A stretch of 64,000 nt of DNA. Origin: Pseudisothecium myosuroides (taxonomy: Eukaryota > Streptophyta > Bryopsida > Hypnales > Lembophyllaceae). The stretch lies in NCBI GenBank assembly GCA_951799445.1, contig OX637295.1:4774001-4838000 (forward strand), read 5' to 3'. The notes below the pieces were generated by a model. That model saw only the letters and a list, made by a program, of their open reading frames with translations. It was not told the DNA's origin and searched no databases. Positions 20,861 through 38,001 of this stretch are shown here, piece after piece (within the stretch, counting starts at the first letter, position 1; each line of letters starts with the position of its first letter). Both the position numbers and the translations under genes were made by a program.

Positions 20861-23374
20861 CTAACCTATTTCATCTTCTACATAACAATGCACAATATTT
20901 GGTGACCCCAAATTTTTTCATATTATTTTCCATTGTTGTAATACAAGTGAGTAAAGGACTTTCCAAAATACAGACCATGTTTTGCATTTTTTCTACAAAT
21001 GATCCAAAACCATGCCCTTCCATTTGTATATTGATACCCATATCCCCATGTTTGAAATCATCAATTCCAATTGCCTGTAACCCTTTCAAAAGCCCAACAA
21101 CTTGTTTTCTATCCACCCCAGCTATATGATTTTTTATTGCCTCAGTAAGAGGTTATCAGTCTAAGCCAACAAAGCATGCCTATATCCTTCAATCCGATGC
21201 TCCATTTCCAATCCAGTCACTATTGTCGAATTCCTAGGCCAATCTCCATTGGAGTTAGGGGTCTTCACTGTATTTATGTTGCTTCCCGTACTCGCTTCTG
21301 TTACTATGCCACATTCCAAGGTTATGTGGGGGTCTACTTCCTTTGATTACCACCTCAACATGGTCTTTTACTTGAAATATTTGCCTCTGGTGCCGCACCC
21401 TACTTGTATCTCAATTTTTTGTTTTTAAGTACCCTTGCAATTTCTGAAATTGATGTGTGTTTCCACTATGTGTAGTGATTCTAAAGGCCACTATCAATTT
21501 TTCTTGGTTGAGAGCATCTTCTCCACTACAATTCTCTTCATCAAAATTGTCTTCTGAAAGTTCCTCTCAGCTTGACTTCCTACCTTTTCAAACTCTTAAC
21601 TATCTAGGTATTTTTGGTTGTGATTAAGAGAAGTTTGAGACATAGTAGGATCAAAAGGTTCATCTAAAAAGGTTGCTTAGGGCAAAATTGGTTGTATGTG
21701 TGTGGCATTGGAAGAGACTGTACATGTGATAATTGTAAGGGAGACATTGTGTTGCTTGAAGTAGCTTAGGTTGTCTGCAACTCAGAGTTCCGTTGTGGAT
21801 TCTTAAGGTATGTTGCAGGCTACAAAATTGAAGCAATTCTTTGGTGAGGGGAAATTCTCTCTTCTTTCGCAGTTATTTGGTACAGTAGAAAGGACAAGAG
21901 AGTAGGTCTCCAAGAATGAAGTGACCAACTAGACCTCAATTTTATTTGCATAGTCAATAAAAATTGTTCATTTGAAAAGAACTGCATTGTGAAAGAAATA
22001 GTTCCAAAAGAAATTCTACAGTGATTCAAATTGCTTAAAGAAGAAATCTACAATGTCTCTACAGTTTTTGAAATTTGAAATGCATTCACTATACCAATGA
22101 TTCTCTAAAAAATGGCAAAGCAAATGAAATTGTTCAAAGAAGAATTGCAATGAGTTGCTTATCCCTTTTTCCTTCCATTTTAGTGCATGTTTCTTCATTT
22201 GCCTCTCTCTTGAAAGTAGTGTTGTTGGTGATATCTCTTGGTCACAAGCACTCAATGGCTTTAAGCACTTTTTTGCTGATAGACCTCCTCTCTATTTCCA
22301 TGCTAACACCCTTTCCACTTGACAATGATTGTGGTGCCAAAATGTGTTGGATATAGATTCTTTGGGCCAAGCCCATGTACCATAAGGAACTGGTTCTATA
22401 CGGAGGGTGCAGGGTTGCAACAAAGCTATGAAAGTTTGCAACTCTCTCCAATCTCCTCCCCCTCCAACATTGGATCTCACAAGCGATAAGAGAGGCTTGC
22501 CTCACCCATTTTCTATACTCCTCACTAGATGTCATTATTTTTGTTTCACTAGCATTTGCCACTACATCAATTTTCTAGTGTCTTCTTTGAATGTAGTGAC
22601 ATTGGTAGATGTAGACTACTTTCAATTGTCACAAATGGGAGGAAGATAGCATTGATGATTAGTAGCCATTGGAGAGGCATGTAGGTTTCGAAGATATCAT
22701 TTTGTGCTATGCTTCAAGATTTGAGATCTTTCTTTGAGGTATTAGAGCATCCAAATTAGAGCTTTGTGTTGATGATTAGGAGGTTGCTGAAGGTTGTTGC
22801 CAAATGAAATTGCTGACACAATTTGGTGTGCAAGATTCCAATTTGCATGTAATTTCTAGTCCAATAAAACTTTTTACATTATAAAATTTGCATGCTTCTT
22901 TTTTCTCATGATATGATCTTGGTCTCCATTGTAATTTCATTGTATTTTTTTCCCAATCAATGTGGCTTGATTTGACAAAAGAATGGACAAAATTTATATT
23001 TTGGCAAAAAATATAAACCACAAAACTCACAACATGTATTGCTAGCCTCATAGGGCTCTATGTTTGCTAACAACATATCTCTCCGCCGCGCAAGCTCCCC
23101 ATAACCCTTGTTGAAGACCCAGACGCTCTCGCCTTTGAAGTCTCATGGTTAAAGACTTGTGCCTTATTGGCTATGTTGGAGTCCCAAATTCCATGCTAGC
23201 ACTTCCAATCACCAATCACGCCCATCTCTACCCCTTGTTCAAGCCCCTCCCTCCAAAATTTACATCCTATCAACATTAGGCAACACATGTTGGTTTTAGT
23301 CAAGGAATTTAGGTTATTTAGCTGCTGCATCAGTTGCCCGGATATTGTTGGGCTCCGCAACTTTTGCATCCGAG
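20861..23374. other. Intergenic, several open frames but no recognisable gene
   Basis: Minus-strand frames at 20871-21116 (81 codons), 22016-22255 (79) and 22242-22562 (106) are the longest. None carries a domain I know, and they overlap plus-strand frames of similar length. The first might belong to the decayed piggyBac-like element. There is weak internal repetition near 21990-22140 (TTCAAATTGCTTAAAGAAGA and similar). Confidence 0.4.
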
Positions 23375-23528
23375 TAGTGATTTAAAAAAATAATATACTT
23401 CCAAATAGCTAATAAGAAAGAGAAGCTTCACAAAAAAATTCAAAAAATAATGTTGAAGCCTCTTCGTAAGCTTTTGTCCAAACTTTCAAAAAAGCTCTAT
23501 AGGAATTCATTGTCCTCGAGGGGATTAA
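23375..23528 (-). mobile_element. Remnant end of a TTAA-type element
   Basis: TTCCAAATAGCTAATAAG followed by CAAAAAAATTCAAAAAAT resembles the terminal 150 bases of E9. The segment closes with TTGTCCTCGAGGGGATTAA, compatible with a decayed hairpin plus GGGGTTAA end. Confidence 0.45.
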
Positions 23529-23597
23529 GATCATCTCAAGCAGGAAGCCTACTAAATTAGGCACCTCCAAATGCGCCACTGACCCTAATCAGTCATC

Positions 23598-23775
23598 TTC
23601 ACTCTATGTACATCTCCCAAAACAATTATGCACCTATGTGGAAGAAACTATTTTAGAACCAAACTTTGTTCCTTCATAACTTTTGTAGACGATATCCAAA
23701 TGTCACATTCTTTGGTGCATTGGAACCTCCTTTCAAGTAGCAACAAGATAATATGAAATTTTGACCAGTCTAATA
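23598..23775. repeat. Dispersed repeat, inverted copy of 4530-4705
   Basis: TACATCTCCCAAAAC, CACCTATGTGGAAGAAAC, AACTTTGTTC and GGTGCATTGGAA occur in the same order as in the reverse complement of 4530-4705. The two copies are clearly diverged. No ends are defined. Confidence 0.65.
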
Positions 23776-25020
23776 ATAGTAAGTAGGCACAGAAGCAACA
23801 AGTGTCGGTTCGGGGGGTACCCACCTTATAATCAAAACTCGCAAATCAAACTTAACTTAGCAGGTTAAGAAGGAGACTGCCAGTAACTTCTAATGTAGTT
23901 TTGGGAGTTTGTATATTGCAAGATATTGAGCACATGCAACGTGTTGCACCGATTGGCCAGGCCTTCTACATGTGTGAGTGAACACACTCCATTGCAACTC
24001 AGGTTCTCTGCACTCAAAAATAATTGTTAGTTATGGAAGTGCTGATGACAGTGATGATTTTCACAAATGCAAGTAATCCTTCCCATTTCCTTCACACATG
24101 TCTTCAAAGCACACTCAAATGAGGCTAGGCTTTGAAGAAACACTCAAACACTAGCAGAAAATCTTGTCATGCTAAGTTACAGCCACGGAATCCGCCTTAC
24201 TCAGTTGCTAAATGATGACATCGTGAAAATGTTCCCCACATATTATGAAAATGTCAGTGGTATTCTCTGTGGGCAGTGACTGCCACTTTTGAATGCATAT
24301 TTGAAAGCTTCTTCAAGTGTTCCCCACATACGCTGTACTCAACTAACCACTGTTCGCAAATATTACTAAATTTAGCAAAACTTTGACCTAAAAACCATTC
24401 GTAGTTACAAAAAATGTGAATTCCATCTACATTTGGCAGTGCTTGTAGTAATTTGAGGTTGTAGAGGAAATCACATTTGGGGCCTCTGCTTTCAATGACT
24501 CCTGAATCCCAGTCAACAACAGCAGTGCAGATTCTCGAGTGAGCACATTCAATACCGCCAGTCCAAAACAAGCTAAACACGATCTGATTCAATTTGCTTC
24601 TGCAAACGTAGCAAATCTTCAGTTGGTAGAAACTCCAATCTTGGAATAAAATTAAATCTCACAGAGGCAAGCCAGCCCGGCCCAGCCAGTGATGAGTCGA
24701 GCCGACGATCTGGGTCGTCAAATCCAAAATAAATCTTTTGTTTGTGTCAAAAACAGAAGTACTCCGTAAAACTTAAGCATTGCAATTAAATCAGAAATAA
24801 AATCAATAACAACAATAGGACATATCTCAGTGACTGATTAAGTTAATGCCCATAAATCTGATGTGAACCCGATTGGAGTCCGTCAGACAGACACTCACTG
24901 GAGAGGTGTAAGAGCAGCTCGGTTATTAAGTTATAGTTAAATGTTGGAGACAGTTGGAGGACTTTAAATGCACTAATAAACGAAATAAAGTAATAAGAAT
25001 AATATTATTATTTAAAAAAT
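23776..25020. other. Intergenic, no gene supported
   Basis: The longest frame (24254-24592, minus, 112 codons; contains AVVDWDSG and LPNVDGIHIF) has no family match I recognise. It could be an exon fragment of a decayed gene, but nothing around it supports splicing into a larger protein. Confidence 0.4.
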
Positions 25021-25088
25021 AATAATGCCCCTCCCTCTCTTCCTCTCCCTCTCTTCCTCTCCCTCTCCTCCTCCTCTCTCTCTCCTTC
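25021..25088. repeat. Pyrimidine-rich (CT) tract
   Basis: About 60 bases almost entirely C and T (CCCTCCCTCTCTTCCTCTCC and similar). On the other strand it is a GAGA-type tract. In plants such tracts can bind BBR/BPC factors, but distance from the CKX start (over 2 kb) makes a role speculative. Confidence 0.8.
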
Positions 25089-27233
25089 AAGGTATTAAAT
25101 GAGCCTTCAGGCAGGTCCCAGGCCTCAGGTCCCTTGCAGCAGTGCCTGTAGGCAGTCCAGTCCAGTGCAGCCCGCCTTGGGAGGGCCGCCAACGGAAATT
25201 AATAATCCCTCTCCCCCCTGCCATAAGTACAACACCACCACGGGCTCATCATCTATAGTTGCAACAAGTTGCCTTCCCTCCCCCAATCTCCCACATTCCT
25301 TCGTTACCTTCCCTTGCAAATTATTGGTAACCTTGCTTGCAGCAAGGCCCTCACTTTTTCCGTCCCGGCCTGACTTGCAGTTCTCCTAACTGTAATGAGG
25401 AGGAGCTTGTTGTCCATATGTACGTAAATCAAGACAATGCTGGCGACGTAGTGCGGTAAATCTTCGAAGCGACGCTGTTGGATTAGTGAGTGGGTTAAGT
25501 TTAGTGGGGGTAGCCATTTGCAGTGAGAGTTTGTGTTTAAGGGAGCCGTGAGTGGTAGGGTAGCTTGCCAGCCAACCAGCCAGCCAGCCAGCATTAGTAA
25601 TAAGAGAACCCGGGGCGGCTCATTGTTGAGCGTGACGGATCAGCAGCAGGGAAATTACAGCTCCAGTGAGATTACGGATCAAGTGAGATTTTTATTCATT
25701 GTATTCGATATTGCGAGAGAGAGGGAGAGAAGGAGGAAGAGCTGGGGCTCCCTGAAAAGCCTGAGAAATTGGACACATTTTGAGTGGAATCATTTGTTGG
25801 TAGTACCATTCGTGATTTGCTCTGTGCGTGGGTTAATGATCAAGGCCCAGAGCAGGAAATTTTGCACATATCTGGGGATCCTCCCCCATTGCAGTTACGT
25901 GAGGGGTAAGAAAAGAGTGGTGGAGTGCGCGCGTGAGGAAAAAAACCACCGCGCAATCTCACACGAATGAACTGAATCAACAGCTTTAATTTTTTTTGTC
26001 GGAATTCCAAGTTTGTAGAGATTAAAAAAGTACATCTTTTTTTTTTTTGAGGTTACTCAAGCAAGTGAGAGTGACGGAGAAGACGAAGTTAGAGAGGCGT
26101 AGGTTCGTTGTCAGGAGATTTGAAAGGAGATCGATTCTTATGTTAAACAATCCCCTTTCTGTAAGATTTGGTTGTTCGATTATTCTCCCTTGTAAGAAAC
26201 TCACTTGCGAGTTGAAAGGAGGAGAGCTTTGAGTGAAAAAAACACAAGGAGAGAGAAGAGTTATGACGCGCGCCTAAGCAACTGAGAGGTGGTTACAACT
26301 GCAATGTATTTTGCAGTCAAGGTCCTCTGTCATCATCACCACTGCCGCGCGCTACGTGTAGTACACGCAGCTTGAAGATTTTCAACCCGGGTTTGCAGAA
26401 ATTTCAAGGGATTGCAATTTGCCTCCTTTGTGAAAATTCGCATTTGGGAACTCAGGTTGACTTGTGGCAGCCTGGGTTTAATTAAACTCGTGATGATTGG
26501 TAACGTACCCCTATCGCATGCAGCCACCTCCTTTCCCTGAAGATCACCACAGTTTTTGCGGTTGCAAGAATTTTCCAAAGAATCCTCATTTTTTCCCGAG
26601 TTCAGCTCACCGTGAACACCCAAGTCGGCACACAAGCAGTGAGTTCCATACAATCATCCTCCCACAGCCTTTTTGATTCCAGTACACACTCTCAAGTACC
26701 TCCAACAGAGGCCTGCAAGCTTGGATTTTTCCCCCAAGCTTTTTTCGGGTGAGCATTTACAGCTAGTCTCTAGCTCTAGTTTTTTCAGTTTCTCGGTCAA
26801 CAGGGTTACCCACTCCGCCCCCGGAATCTGGACAGATTTCATTGCAATCTGCATTGTGAGTGCAGCCAGCGCAGCCAGCCAGCTGCAGACGTGCAGTGAA
26901 TGTTCCTGAGAGAGAAACAGGGGATATTTGGGAGGGAGTTAGAAGAAAAGTGCGGAATCGAATCATCCAAGGCGAGGTGGCAAAAGTTGGCGTTTCCTCC
27001 TCTCAGTCATGTCGAGTTTGTTGGACCGGCAGCCGTCGTCGCCTGCCATGAAGCTGAAAATTTGGTTGACCCCACACTCAGGCGATTGCATCAGCATTCT
27101 GCATGAGCCCAGGACAGCACCTCTTTACTAAAAATAGGCAGGCGCTCCCCAACTGGGATTGCGACAATCAATCAGGTGAACGCGTGGCCGGCGACCTTTC
27201 TAATTAAAGCGAGCAGCTAGCAGCGGCGTCGTC
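25089..27233 (+). other. Upstream region of CKX
   Basis: GC-richer than the repeats to the left and free of the element families described elsewhere, so probably promoter, 5' UTR and flank. It contains a second purine tract, GAGAGAGAGGGAGAGAAGG, around 25712-25735. Frames such as 25533-25970 (145 codons, no ATG start) overlap frames on the other strand and show no domain. I see no convincing TATA box. Confidence 0.5.
27128..27137 (+). promoter_or_regulatory. CArG/MEF2-like motif
   Basis: CTAAAAATAG, a consensus-type MADS-box (MEF2-like) site, lies 97 bases before the CKX start codon. A ten-base match can occur by chance. It might instead serve as an AT-rich core promoter element. Confidence 0.3.
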
Positions 27234-31380
<4,147 letters not shown>

Positions 31381-31412
31381 AGCCGAAGCGGATTTAATTG
31401 CTGCCATAGCTT

Positions 31413-31418
31413 AATAAA
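31413..31418 (+). promoter_or_regulatory. Putative polyadenylation signal of CKX
   Basis: AATAAA lies 33 bases after the stop codon. It is the first such hexamer downstream; plant signals are loose, so other sites may be used. Confidence 0.4.
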
Positions 31419-33942
31419 ATAGGCTATAATTTTTTTTATCGTGGTGACCATGCATTCATGGGGTGGCGAAGTATGAGAAGATCCAGCGGTGATAGTTAAC
31501 CATCTGGTCCTGTTTTTTTTATAAATTTTGGAGCTGCTGCTACTGCTGCTGCTCAGAGAAGAAGGTGAACAGATTCCCTTGTACATAGTGGATTGTAAGA
31601 AGGCCAACGAATCGATTTGTAGTTTACCTATTTCAAGCAGAAAGAAAAAAAAGGCAGTGACTAGGTGAGGTGGGGGACCTACCCATTTGTAGAAGTACAT
31701 ATATTGAAGGAAGGACAAAATCCCCAAGCTTGATATGACACCATGGAAGTTGATGATATTGTGTGTGAGCACTCTCGGTTGGACTTAAATTGCACCAGCC
31801 ACCAGGGCAAGTTGATGAACTCTTGAGAGCGGGTGTGATGACATTCAACTGGTGTTTTCACACAATTTAGGATTTTTAAATTCCCCATGTTTTCTTCGGA
31901 TGCCCCAAGGCCGACTAGTGAAGCTGGCTGGCCGAACTGAGTGGGGATCAGATCACTTCATTGTTGTAAAAGAGACACGTAGGTTGACTCCATTCCTTTT
32001 CAATTGTGAACTTTATGAATTTCTTGTCGTCGAAGTGAACAAGTGCCTACTGTAGTTAGGATTCGTGTACGTGGTCATATGATTATCAAATGATTTGATC
32101 ATGGTTTCCTCAAGGAAACAGCTGCTGATGACCACAAGAAGTGGATTTTTTCCAGGTTGCAATGACCAATGCAAGTTTGCATGTGGATTTGGTGATGATG
32201 ACCACAAGAAGTGGATTTTTTCCAAGGTTCAATGACCAATGCAAGTTTTCATGTGGATTTGGGTTCTGTTGTTGACTTGGTTTTCAGTTCGTGAAACGAG
32301 AGGCGCGAGTTTTGTTAAGATGCTATTCATTCCCCGTAGGTTACATACGGAAGAAACTGTTCAATAAATCAGTCACTGAAGAATGCCATTTAGAGTGTAC
32401 TGTACTTTACTGTACAGTAAGCAAACAATGAAGCACCACATTTAACAGTAGAGTTTGTACACTTGTACGGAGTATATAGTTCTTTGATAACTCTTATCAC
32501 CACAAGACTACAAACACAATTTGGTAAAAGGGTAGAAGCGCCCTCTTATCAAATTTGGAGATGATTTTTGGCCCTTCAATGTCAATGTTTTACAAGTATA
32601 TTTTCTTATCTTCTAACAATAGTTTCAATCTAAACTTGCAAGTCAATTATTATGGCTTTATCAAATAAGTACTTTAAATGTTAAAGTGTTGTATGTCATA
32701 GTTCAAGAAAAACATGAAAAGTACTTAGATTTATCATTTTGAAGAGTTGTCTTTAAGAGAAATTTGGTATATTATCCAATATATGTTATTTGGAAATTTG
32801 TTAATGTATTTTTGACATAAATTGCAAAAATATTCTTCATTTAGACCTCGTTCCATTTGACAATTGTTATCAAATGTATTCAATGAAATTTTAATAATTT
32901 ACAAAGTTGTATGTATACTAATGCTACAGAGGGACTAATTATAAATCAATATGAATTGTCCATAACCTTTTTTTCCAATATAAACATAGAACCATCTACA
33001 TATATGTGGAGTTGAAGCTTTTCTTCAAGCCTCATTCAATTTAAGAATAGCAATAAAAAGATCATTTCATTATAATTATATTTCAATCCCTTAAGGTCTA
33101 GCAAGTACTCCCAATACTAATATTATGTGAAAATGTATCATAGAATCTAACTTAGAAGAATAATTTAATTATGATTTTCAAACAAAAGCTATATGATATG
33201 ATCCATAGATTGTTTCATACAATTGAATCAACTAAGACACTAACTGCCAATATTTTTCAATAAGATTTAATACTATAATTTTAACATTCCTTGTAAAATT
33301 GGTTATAGCCTAAATATTTGTAATTTTTATAAGATTTTTTCCCTTAAATTCAAAATGTTAAGCTCTAATTATGGTGATGTTTTAAGATCTTATTTTACTC
33401 GTTTCCTAAAGTCATTTTCAAAAGGACGTTTTTAACTTGAAAAAGTTATTCTTTAATGTCCACATACTTGTGCCCCTTGAATTGTAGAAGATTTGTAAAA
33501 CTAATCCCATAAGATCTATATTGTACAATCAAATGTAAAATAAAAATCTACAAACATTTAGATGGATGAAAAAACCAAGATTATTTGTGTTTGGGACATG
33601 TTTGCATTCATTTTTTGTTCAAAATTCGAACATTTAGTCGATCTTTTAGGAATTAAGTGCTTTTAGTGCTTTTGAATTTGCCAACATTTATATACTCATA
33701 TTGTGCTTCTCTTCAAAACATGGTAGTTAATGAAGAAGTTCAGTATTTGTTAACCCTTAAACATTAGACCCAAATAAGGATTTGGTTTTCAAGAAATGGT
33801 AAGGACACGTCTTCCAATACGTTCCAATTTTGATATCTTTCTCTTTGTAGCCTAAGGATGCAACTATCAAGCTAAGTTTTGCATTTCAATGAATGTTTTT
33901 TGTACAAGAAAGTGTACTAGAATTTTTGCATAATTGCATTGA
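31419..33942. other. CKX 3' flank grading into AT-rich intergenic DNA
   Basis: The first part may include 3' UTR. A 140-codon minus-strand frame (31350-31772) overlaps the CKX end and contains a serine run from a CTG/CTA-rich stretch; it is probably incidental. From about 32270 the sequence becomes very AT-rich with no supported gene. A possible decayed TTAA-type left end, TTAACCCTTAAAC, is at 33750. Confidence 0.5.
32127..32266. repeat. 70-bp tandem duplication
   Basis: GATGACCACAAGAAGTGGAT begins at 32127 and again at 32197. The two 70-base copies differ at only a few positions, so the duplication is recent. Confidence 0.92.
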
Positions 33943-34296
33943 CTATAGACTCTTGTACTAGACTAGTACATTAGGAGTTTTTAGAGTTTTTTGTACATTA
34001 GTTATTCGTAAAGTACCCAAAACCGGGGTTTAAACCCCGCAGTTTTGTGAAAAAGCAGGTTTTGGGTAAGAAGTCAATACAAAAGTGGGTATCAAACTTT
34101 CTTAAGCACCCAAATCGACCAAAAAGAAGTTTGGTCCGGACTTTGCCTGCGGTTTACTGGTGGCCTGCGGAGTCGTGGTCGCCTGCGGGGTCGTCCGTCG
34201 GAGGAAATTTGTTGGAAAAAGTCCCCTCCAAATTGGGGGGGACTTTACGAATAACTCTATTCTCCTAATGTAATAGTCTAGTACAAAAGTCTATAG
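33943..34296. mobile_element. TIR element with 35-base inverted ends, containing another element
   Basis: CTATAGACTCTTGTACTAGA (33943) and the complement of TAGTACAAAAGTCTATAG (ending 34296) belong to 35-base inverted repeats with two or three differences. The length is 354. Its right flank (34297-34400) is the end of a TTAA-type element, so it likely inserted into that element. Confidence 0.85.
33999..34259. mobile_element. Inner TIR element with GC-rich core
   Basis: The inverted ends are TAGTTATTCGTAAAGT (33999-34014) and ACTTTACGAATAACTCTA (34242-34259), directly inside the outer element. The core at about 34130-34240 is GC-rich (CCTGCGGAGTCGTGGTCGCC), in strong contrast to the surroundings, so it may have come from a different genomic compartment. 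The 73-codon frame across it has no recognised domain. Confidence 0.75.
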
Positions 34297-34400
34297 TTAG
34301 ATATTAAAAATAACAAATTTTTTATTGCTCTTTGCAATAGAAATAGGAGTTTTGAGTGTTTTTTGATGAAAAGAAGGCCCTTGGAACTTTTAGGGGTTAA
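34297..34400 (+). mobile_element. Right end of a TTAA-type element (E10)
   Basis: GCTCTTTGCAATAGAAAT, TTTTGAGTGTTTTTTGATG and the terminal GGAACTTTTAGGGGTTAA reproduce the last 100 bases of E4. The matching left end could be the weak TTAACCCTTAAAC at 33750, but the sequence between does not align well. Confidence 0.7.
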
Positions 34401-36762
34401 GGTTCATGTAGATGAAGATAATTGATAAAGAAGACCACTTGCAATTGATGAAAGTTGCTCTTTTGATGTAGATGCTTGTGCAACATTTCTTTATAATGTA
34501 ATCACTTCAATCTTATAAGCATCTATTACAAAATTTTCTTATCTAGATACCATATATAGTTGTAAGACAAGTTCCATTGGAAAGTGGTTTTGATAATAGA
34601 TGGCAAAAAAATTAAAATATTATTTTTCCAAAAAACATGTATATGGAGAAAAAAATTATCTTATAGAAAATTTCTATTTAATTTATGTATACACTAAAGT
34701 TTATTTTCTAATAAATTGAAATATATGACCAAAAATTTGTTAGGTACAATTTATGATCTCTTAATTTTGCAATACAATATTGTATTCATTCACCATTTAG
34801 CTTATGAGTTAATAATATTCCTATAAAGCCTATAAAATGTTTTTAATAAAACACACATATTGCTAGGCCTTTGAACTACATAGATTTAATCTTGAAACTT
34901 CTTAGGTAAAGAACTAGTGGGAAGTTTGTCTCAATAGGCCTACACTTCCTTTCTTGCAACATTATAAGCCCCATAACTTCAAATTAGGGATCCCCTTCTA
35001 TATGCACTTCAATGATAACCAATTTTAAATTTTTTTAATTTCAAAGTCTTGGAGCCTATGAATGACTAAATTTTTTTAGAAAATGGTAATATTTTTATTT
35101 ATAAATGGCATATATAAAATTTACAATATGTAAAATTTTAACTTATATCTTTGCAAATGAATAAATTTATAGGTTTCAAGATTTTATGGTTTAAAATTTT
35201 TAACAATTCAAATTTTCAAAATTTGAAGTTGATTGTCATTGGTAATGGAAAGAAATTTGTATCCCGAATGAATAAATGAATAATTGCTGCAAATTACAAT
35301 CAAAATTATATAATCTATTACAAGGACATAATCTACCTTCGGAAGAAAGCATCAGAGGTAGTACTTGTTACCTAGGCCTTTATGACATAGCTAGTAGAAC
35401 TACCCCCAACAAACTCTTCGTTCACATTGGTCTCAAATAGACAAGAGTTACAGTTCTTTTCTTCTTCTTTCTTTTTACAAGGGATTCATTATTCTATCTA
35501 TGTCTTTTCTATACATCTTCATATTTCACAATAAAAGTGCGTATTTTTTAAGATTAAAAAAAAGACCATTTAAATAATATCATGTCATATTTGAATGGCA
35601 ACATTTTTCATTTAAAGCAATTTTCTAAAATTTGTGTTGCTACTATATCATTATTCTCATCATACCTTATATTTTTGATTTCATATAACTTGTCGCCTAT
35701 CAGAACTTATAAAAAAGTTTTAGACCCCACAATTTGGTGTATATGTAACCAATTCATGTACGTAGTCTACAATATATTTGGATCTTTTTATGTACTGTAC
35801 TTTTATTCATAAATTTTGCTATGCTGCGTTTTTAAATGTTAATTAAATTTTCAAAATTTTCACCAAAAATTCTTTTTAATGGCAAACATCCTTGATTGAG
35901 GATTAAGTCAAAGTTACTTTAGTATAACTACTTTGAATCTTGAAAATTTGTTATCTAGCTCTAGATATGTTGATTGTACTTGCATTAATTTTTTTTTTCA
36001 ATATTTTTTGTATTCATTACTATTATAATTTTTATAAATACTTTTAAAATAGATACAATGAAAAAAAAACTTTATACTCATAATATTGGACAATGGTAAT
36101 GTGATGAATATAAAAACTTTCATGTATGTTAAAATTATTTATGTAAATTGAGTTTGTTTTTATAACTAAATTTAGAAAGATTAAACATCTAAAGCAAAAG
36201 TCTAGCTCCATAATTTAAAAAAAAAGCAACCTAGTAACTTAATAGACTACTCCGAGTAAGATCTAGAGGCTTAAGCTTCCTCAAATCTTATTTTAATGTT
36301 GATGTTTGGGAAGCCTGTGGAGAGTCTATCAATATTTGAATGAATGAAAGACAATAGGTTTAAATTTCAGCTACAACTATAAAACACCTAGAAATAAACC
36401 AAATTTGGTCATTTGGTCATTGTAAGGCTTATAGTAGAAGTACATAATTGGAGGCATAAAAGACATTTGTTGGTCATTGGGTTGGACATCATGACATTGA
36501 AGTCACATTTCTAGCTTGAGGATCCACATTCTATGATCTAAATCTCCAACTTCCTTAAGGTTTCCCTTACAACAACGGATCCCAAGCATTTCTAACCAAT
36601 ACATTAAAGTATGGTATTAGGAGCAGTATAAACAAGTAAACCGCTAGTTCAAAAGTAAAACTAAATTTATTGTTGAGATCCCCACCATTTAACATTATTA
36701 ATACCAAATGAGAACAATTGTCATCGATGATCATGGAAGAAAAACATGTCTGCTATAACTAG
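34401..36762. other. Very AT-rich intergenic DNA
   Basis: No gene, and no clear repeat boundaries. The only open frame of note (35582-35812) codes a composition-biased, hydrophobic peptide typical of AT-rich noise. Confidence 0.6.
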
Positions 36763-37696
36763 TTAACCCCTAAAGAACCAAGTTGGATTTTTTTGGCAAC
36801 ATAGTGATTTTAGGTAGATCACTACAAATGATTTTTTTTTTTTTCTTTGAAATTTTTATAGAACATGTAATTGAGGAATAGCTTTAAGACCCAACAATTT
36901 TCATAACTTTTGAATACATGGTTAAAAAGTTATTGTATGATATGTAGTTAATTTCTCAACTCAGGACACCTGCACAATTTCTTTTTTTAATCACTTCTTT
37001 CAAATTTTTTTCCTTCTGAAATTGGTTATCTAGATTTATATATACGTGGAAAGCTTTGAATCATTCAATTTTTTATTAATGAAATGAAAGTTATGAGGAG
37101 TTTTAGTTTGCTGGTAGTTATACAATTTCTACTCTAAAATAAACTTTGAAGTCCATTATTTAACTGAATTTTAAATATTTTTTGAAAAAAATTACAAACA
37201 TTGGATGTAGATTGTTTATTACAACATTGAAACCATTGGGATTGGCATTTTTCAATTCCATAACTAAATTCTTAACAATTTAGTATTTTGAATCATTCTC
37301 TAATTCTTTCTATTTATTATTTTTTTCAAGCATGAATATGAATTTATTTTTTTGAGATTTTTTATATGTATTTCCAATTCATTTCTTCAATATATTATGA
37401 AGAGTTGCAAGTTGTAGGATTTACACATTTTTAGGTAAAATGTTTGAAAGATGAAATCTAACCATTTGGGAAGAATTGAAAATACTTTTATTTGAAACCC
37501 AAACATCATGATCTTGCAATTGGTAAGGTTTTTAATTTAAAAATTTTAGGAGAGTATATACTAACAAATTAACTAAAGAATCTTACAGCTGGATTTGCTA
37601 AAAAATAAGTATAAATGAAGATTTCAGCCTTACTTTGAAGATTAATATTTTGAAGTAGTTTGGGGCTTCTAAACATGAAAGAATTTTAGGGATTAA
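36763..37696 (+). mobile_element. Complete TTAA-type element (E11), sister of E1
   Basis: The left end is TTAACCCCTAAAGAACC and the right end is AATTTTAGGGATTAA. At 934 bases it is the same size as E1 at 2343-3276, with which it shares most of its length (TGGCAACATAG, GTTATTGTATGATATGT, ATATACGTGGAAAGCTTTGA). It is non-autonomous and more worn at its ends. Confidence 0.8.
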
Positions 37697-38001
37697 GGTA
37701 GCAACACCCATAACCGTGATTATTTGAACATGATTATTATTAATAGACATCTAACAAATTATAGGATCCTATTAGCAAGAGAAAAATAATTCATGTGCAC
37801 TTTTGAATGTATTATTTGGATAATGTGAGAATAAATTGTGAATTTTTAAAGAGTCAACTACAAATGCACCTAATACCAACACTAGGGCTTGATATTCAGA
37901 TGTAGTACATCTTCGTAATCATATCTATTCACTTCCAAAGATTTTCCAAGATTTTAGAGGTGATGGTTATGGGTACAGTGATGGTTATGGATGTTGCTAT
38001 C

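Noticed and set aside
24254..24592. 112-codon minus frame as a possible gene
   Set aside because: No recognisable family and no neighbouring exons; kept only as a remark in the region entry.
25533..25970. 145-codon plus frame upstream of CKX
   Set aside because: It has no ATG start, runs through a purine tract and shows no domain; more likely promoter or UTR.
33750..34400. A complete TTAA element from the TTAACCCTTAAAC at 33750 to the GGGGTTAA at 34400
   Set aside because: The left 190 bases do not line up with other family members, so only the right end is annotated.
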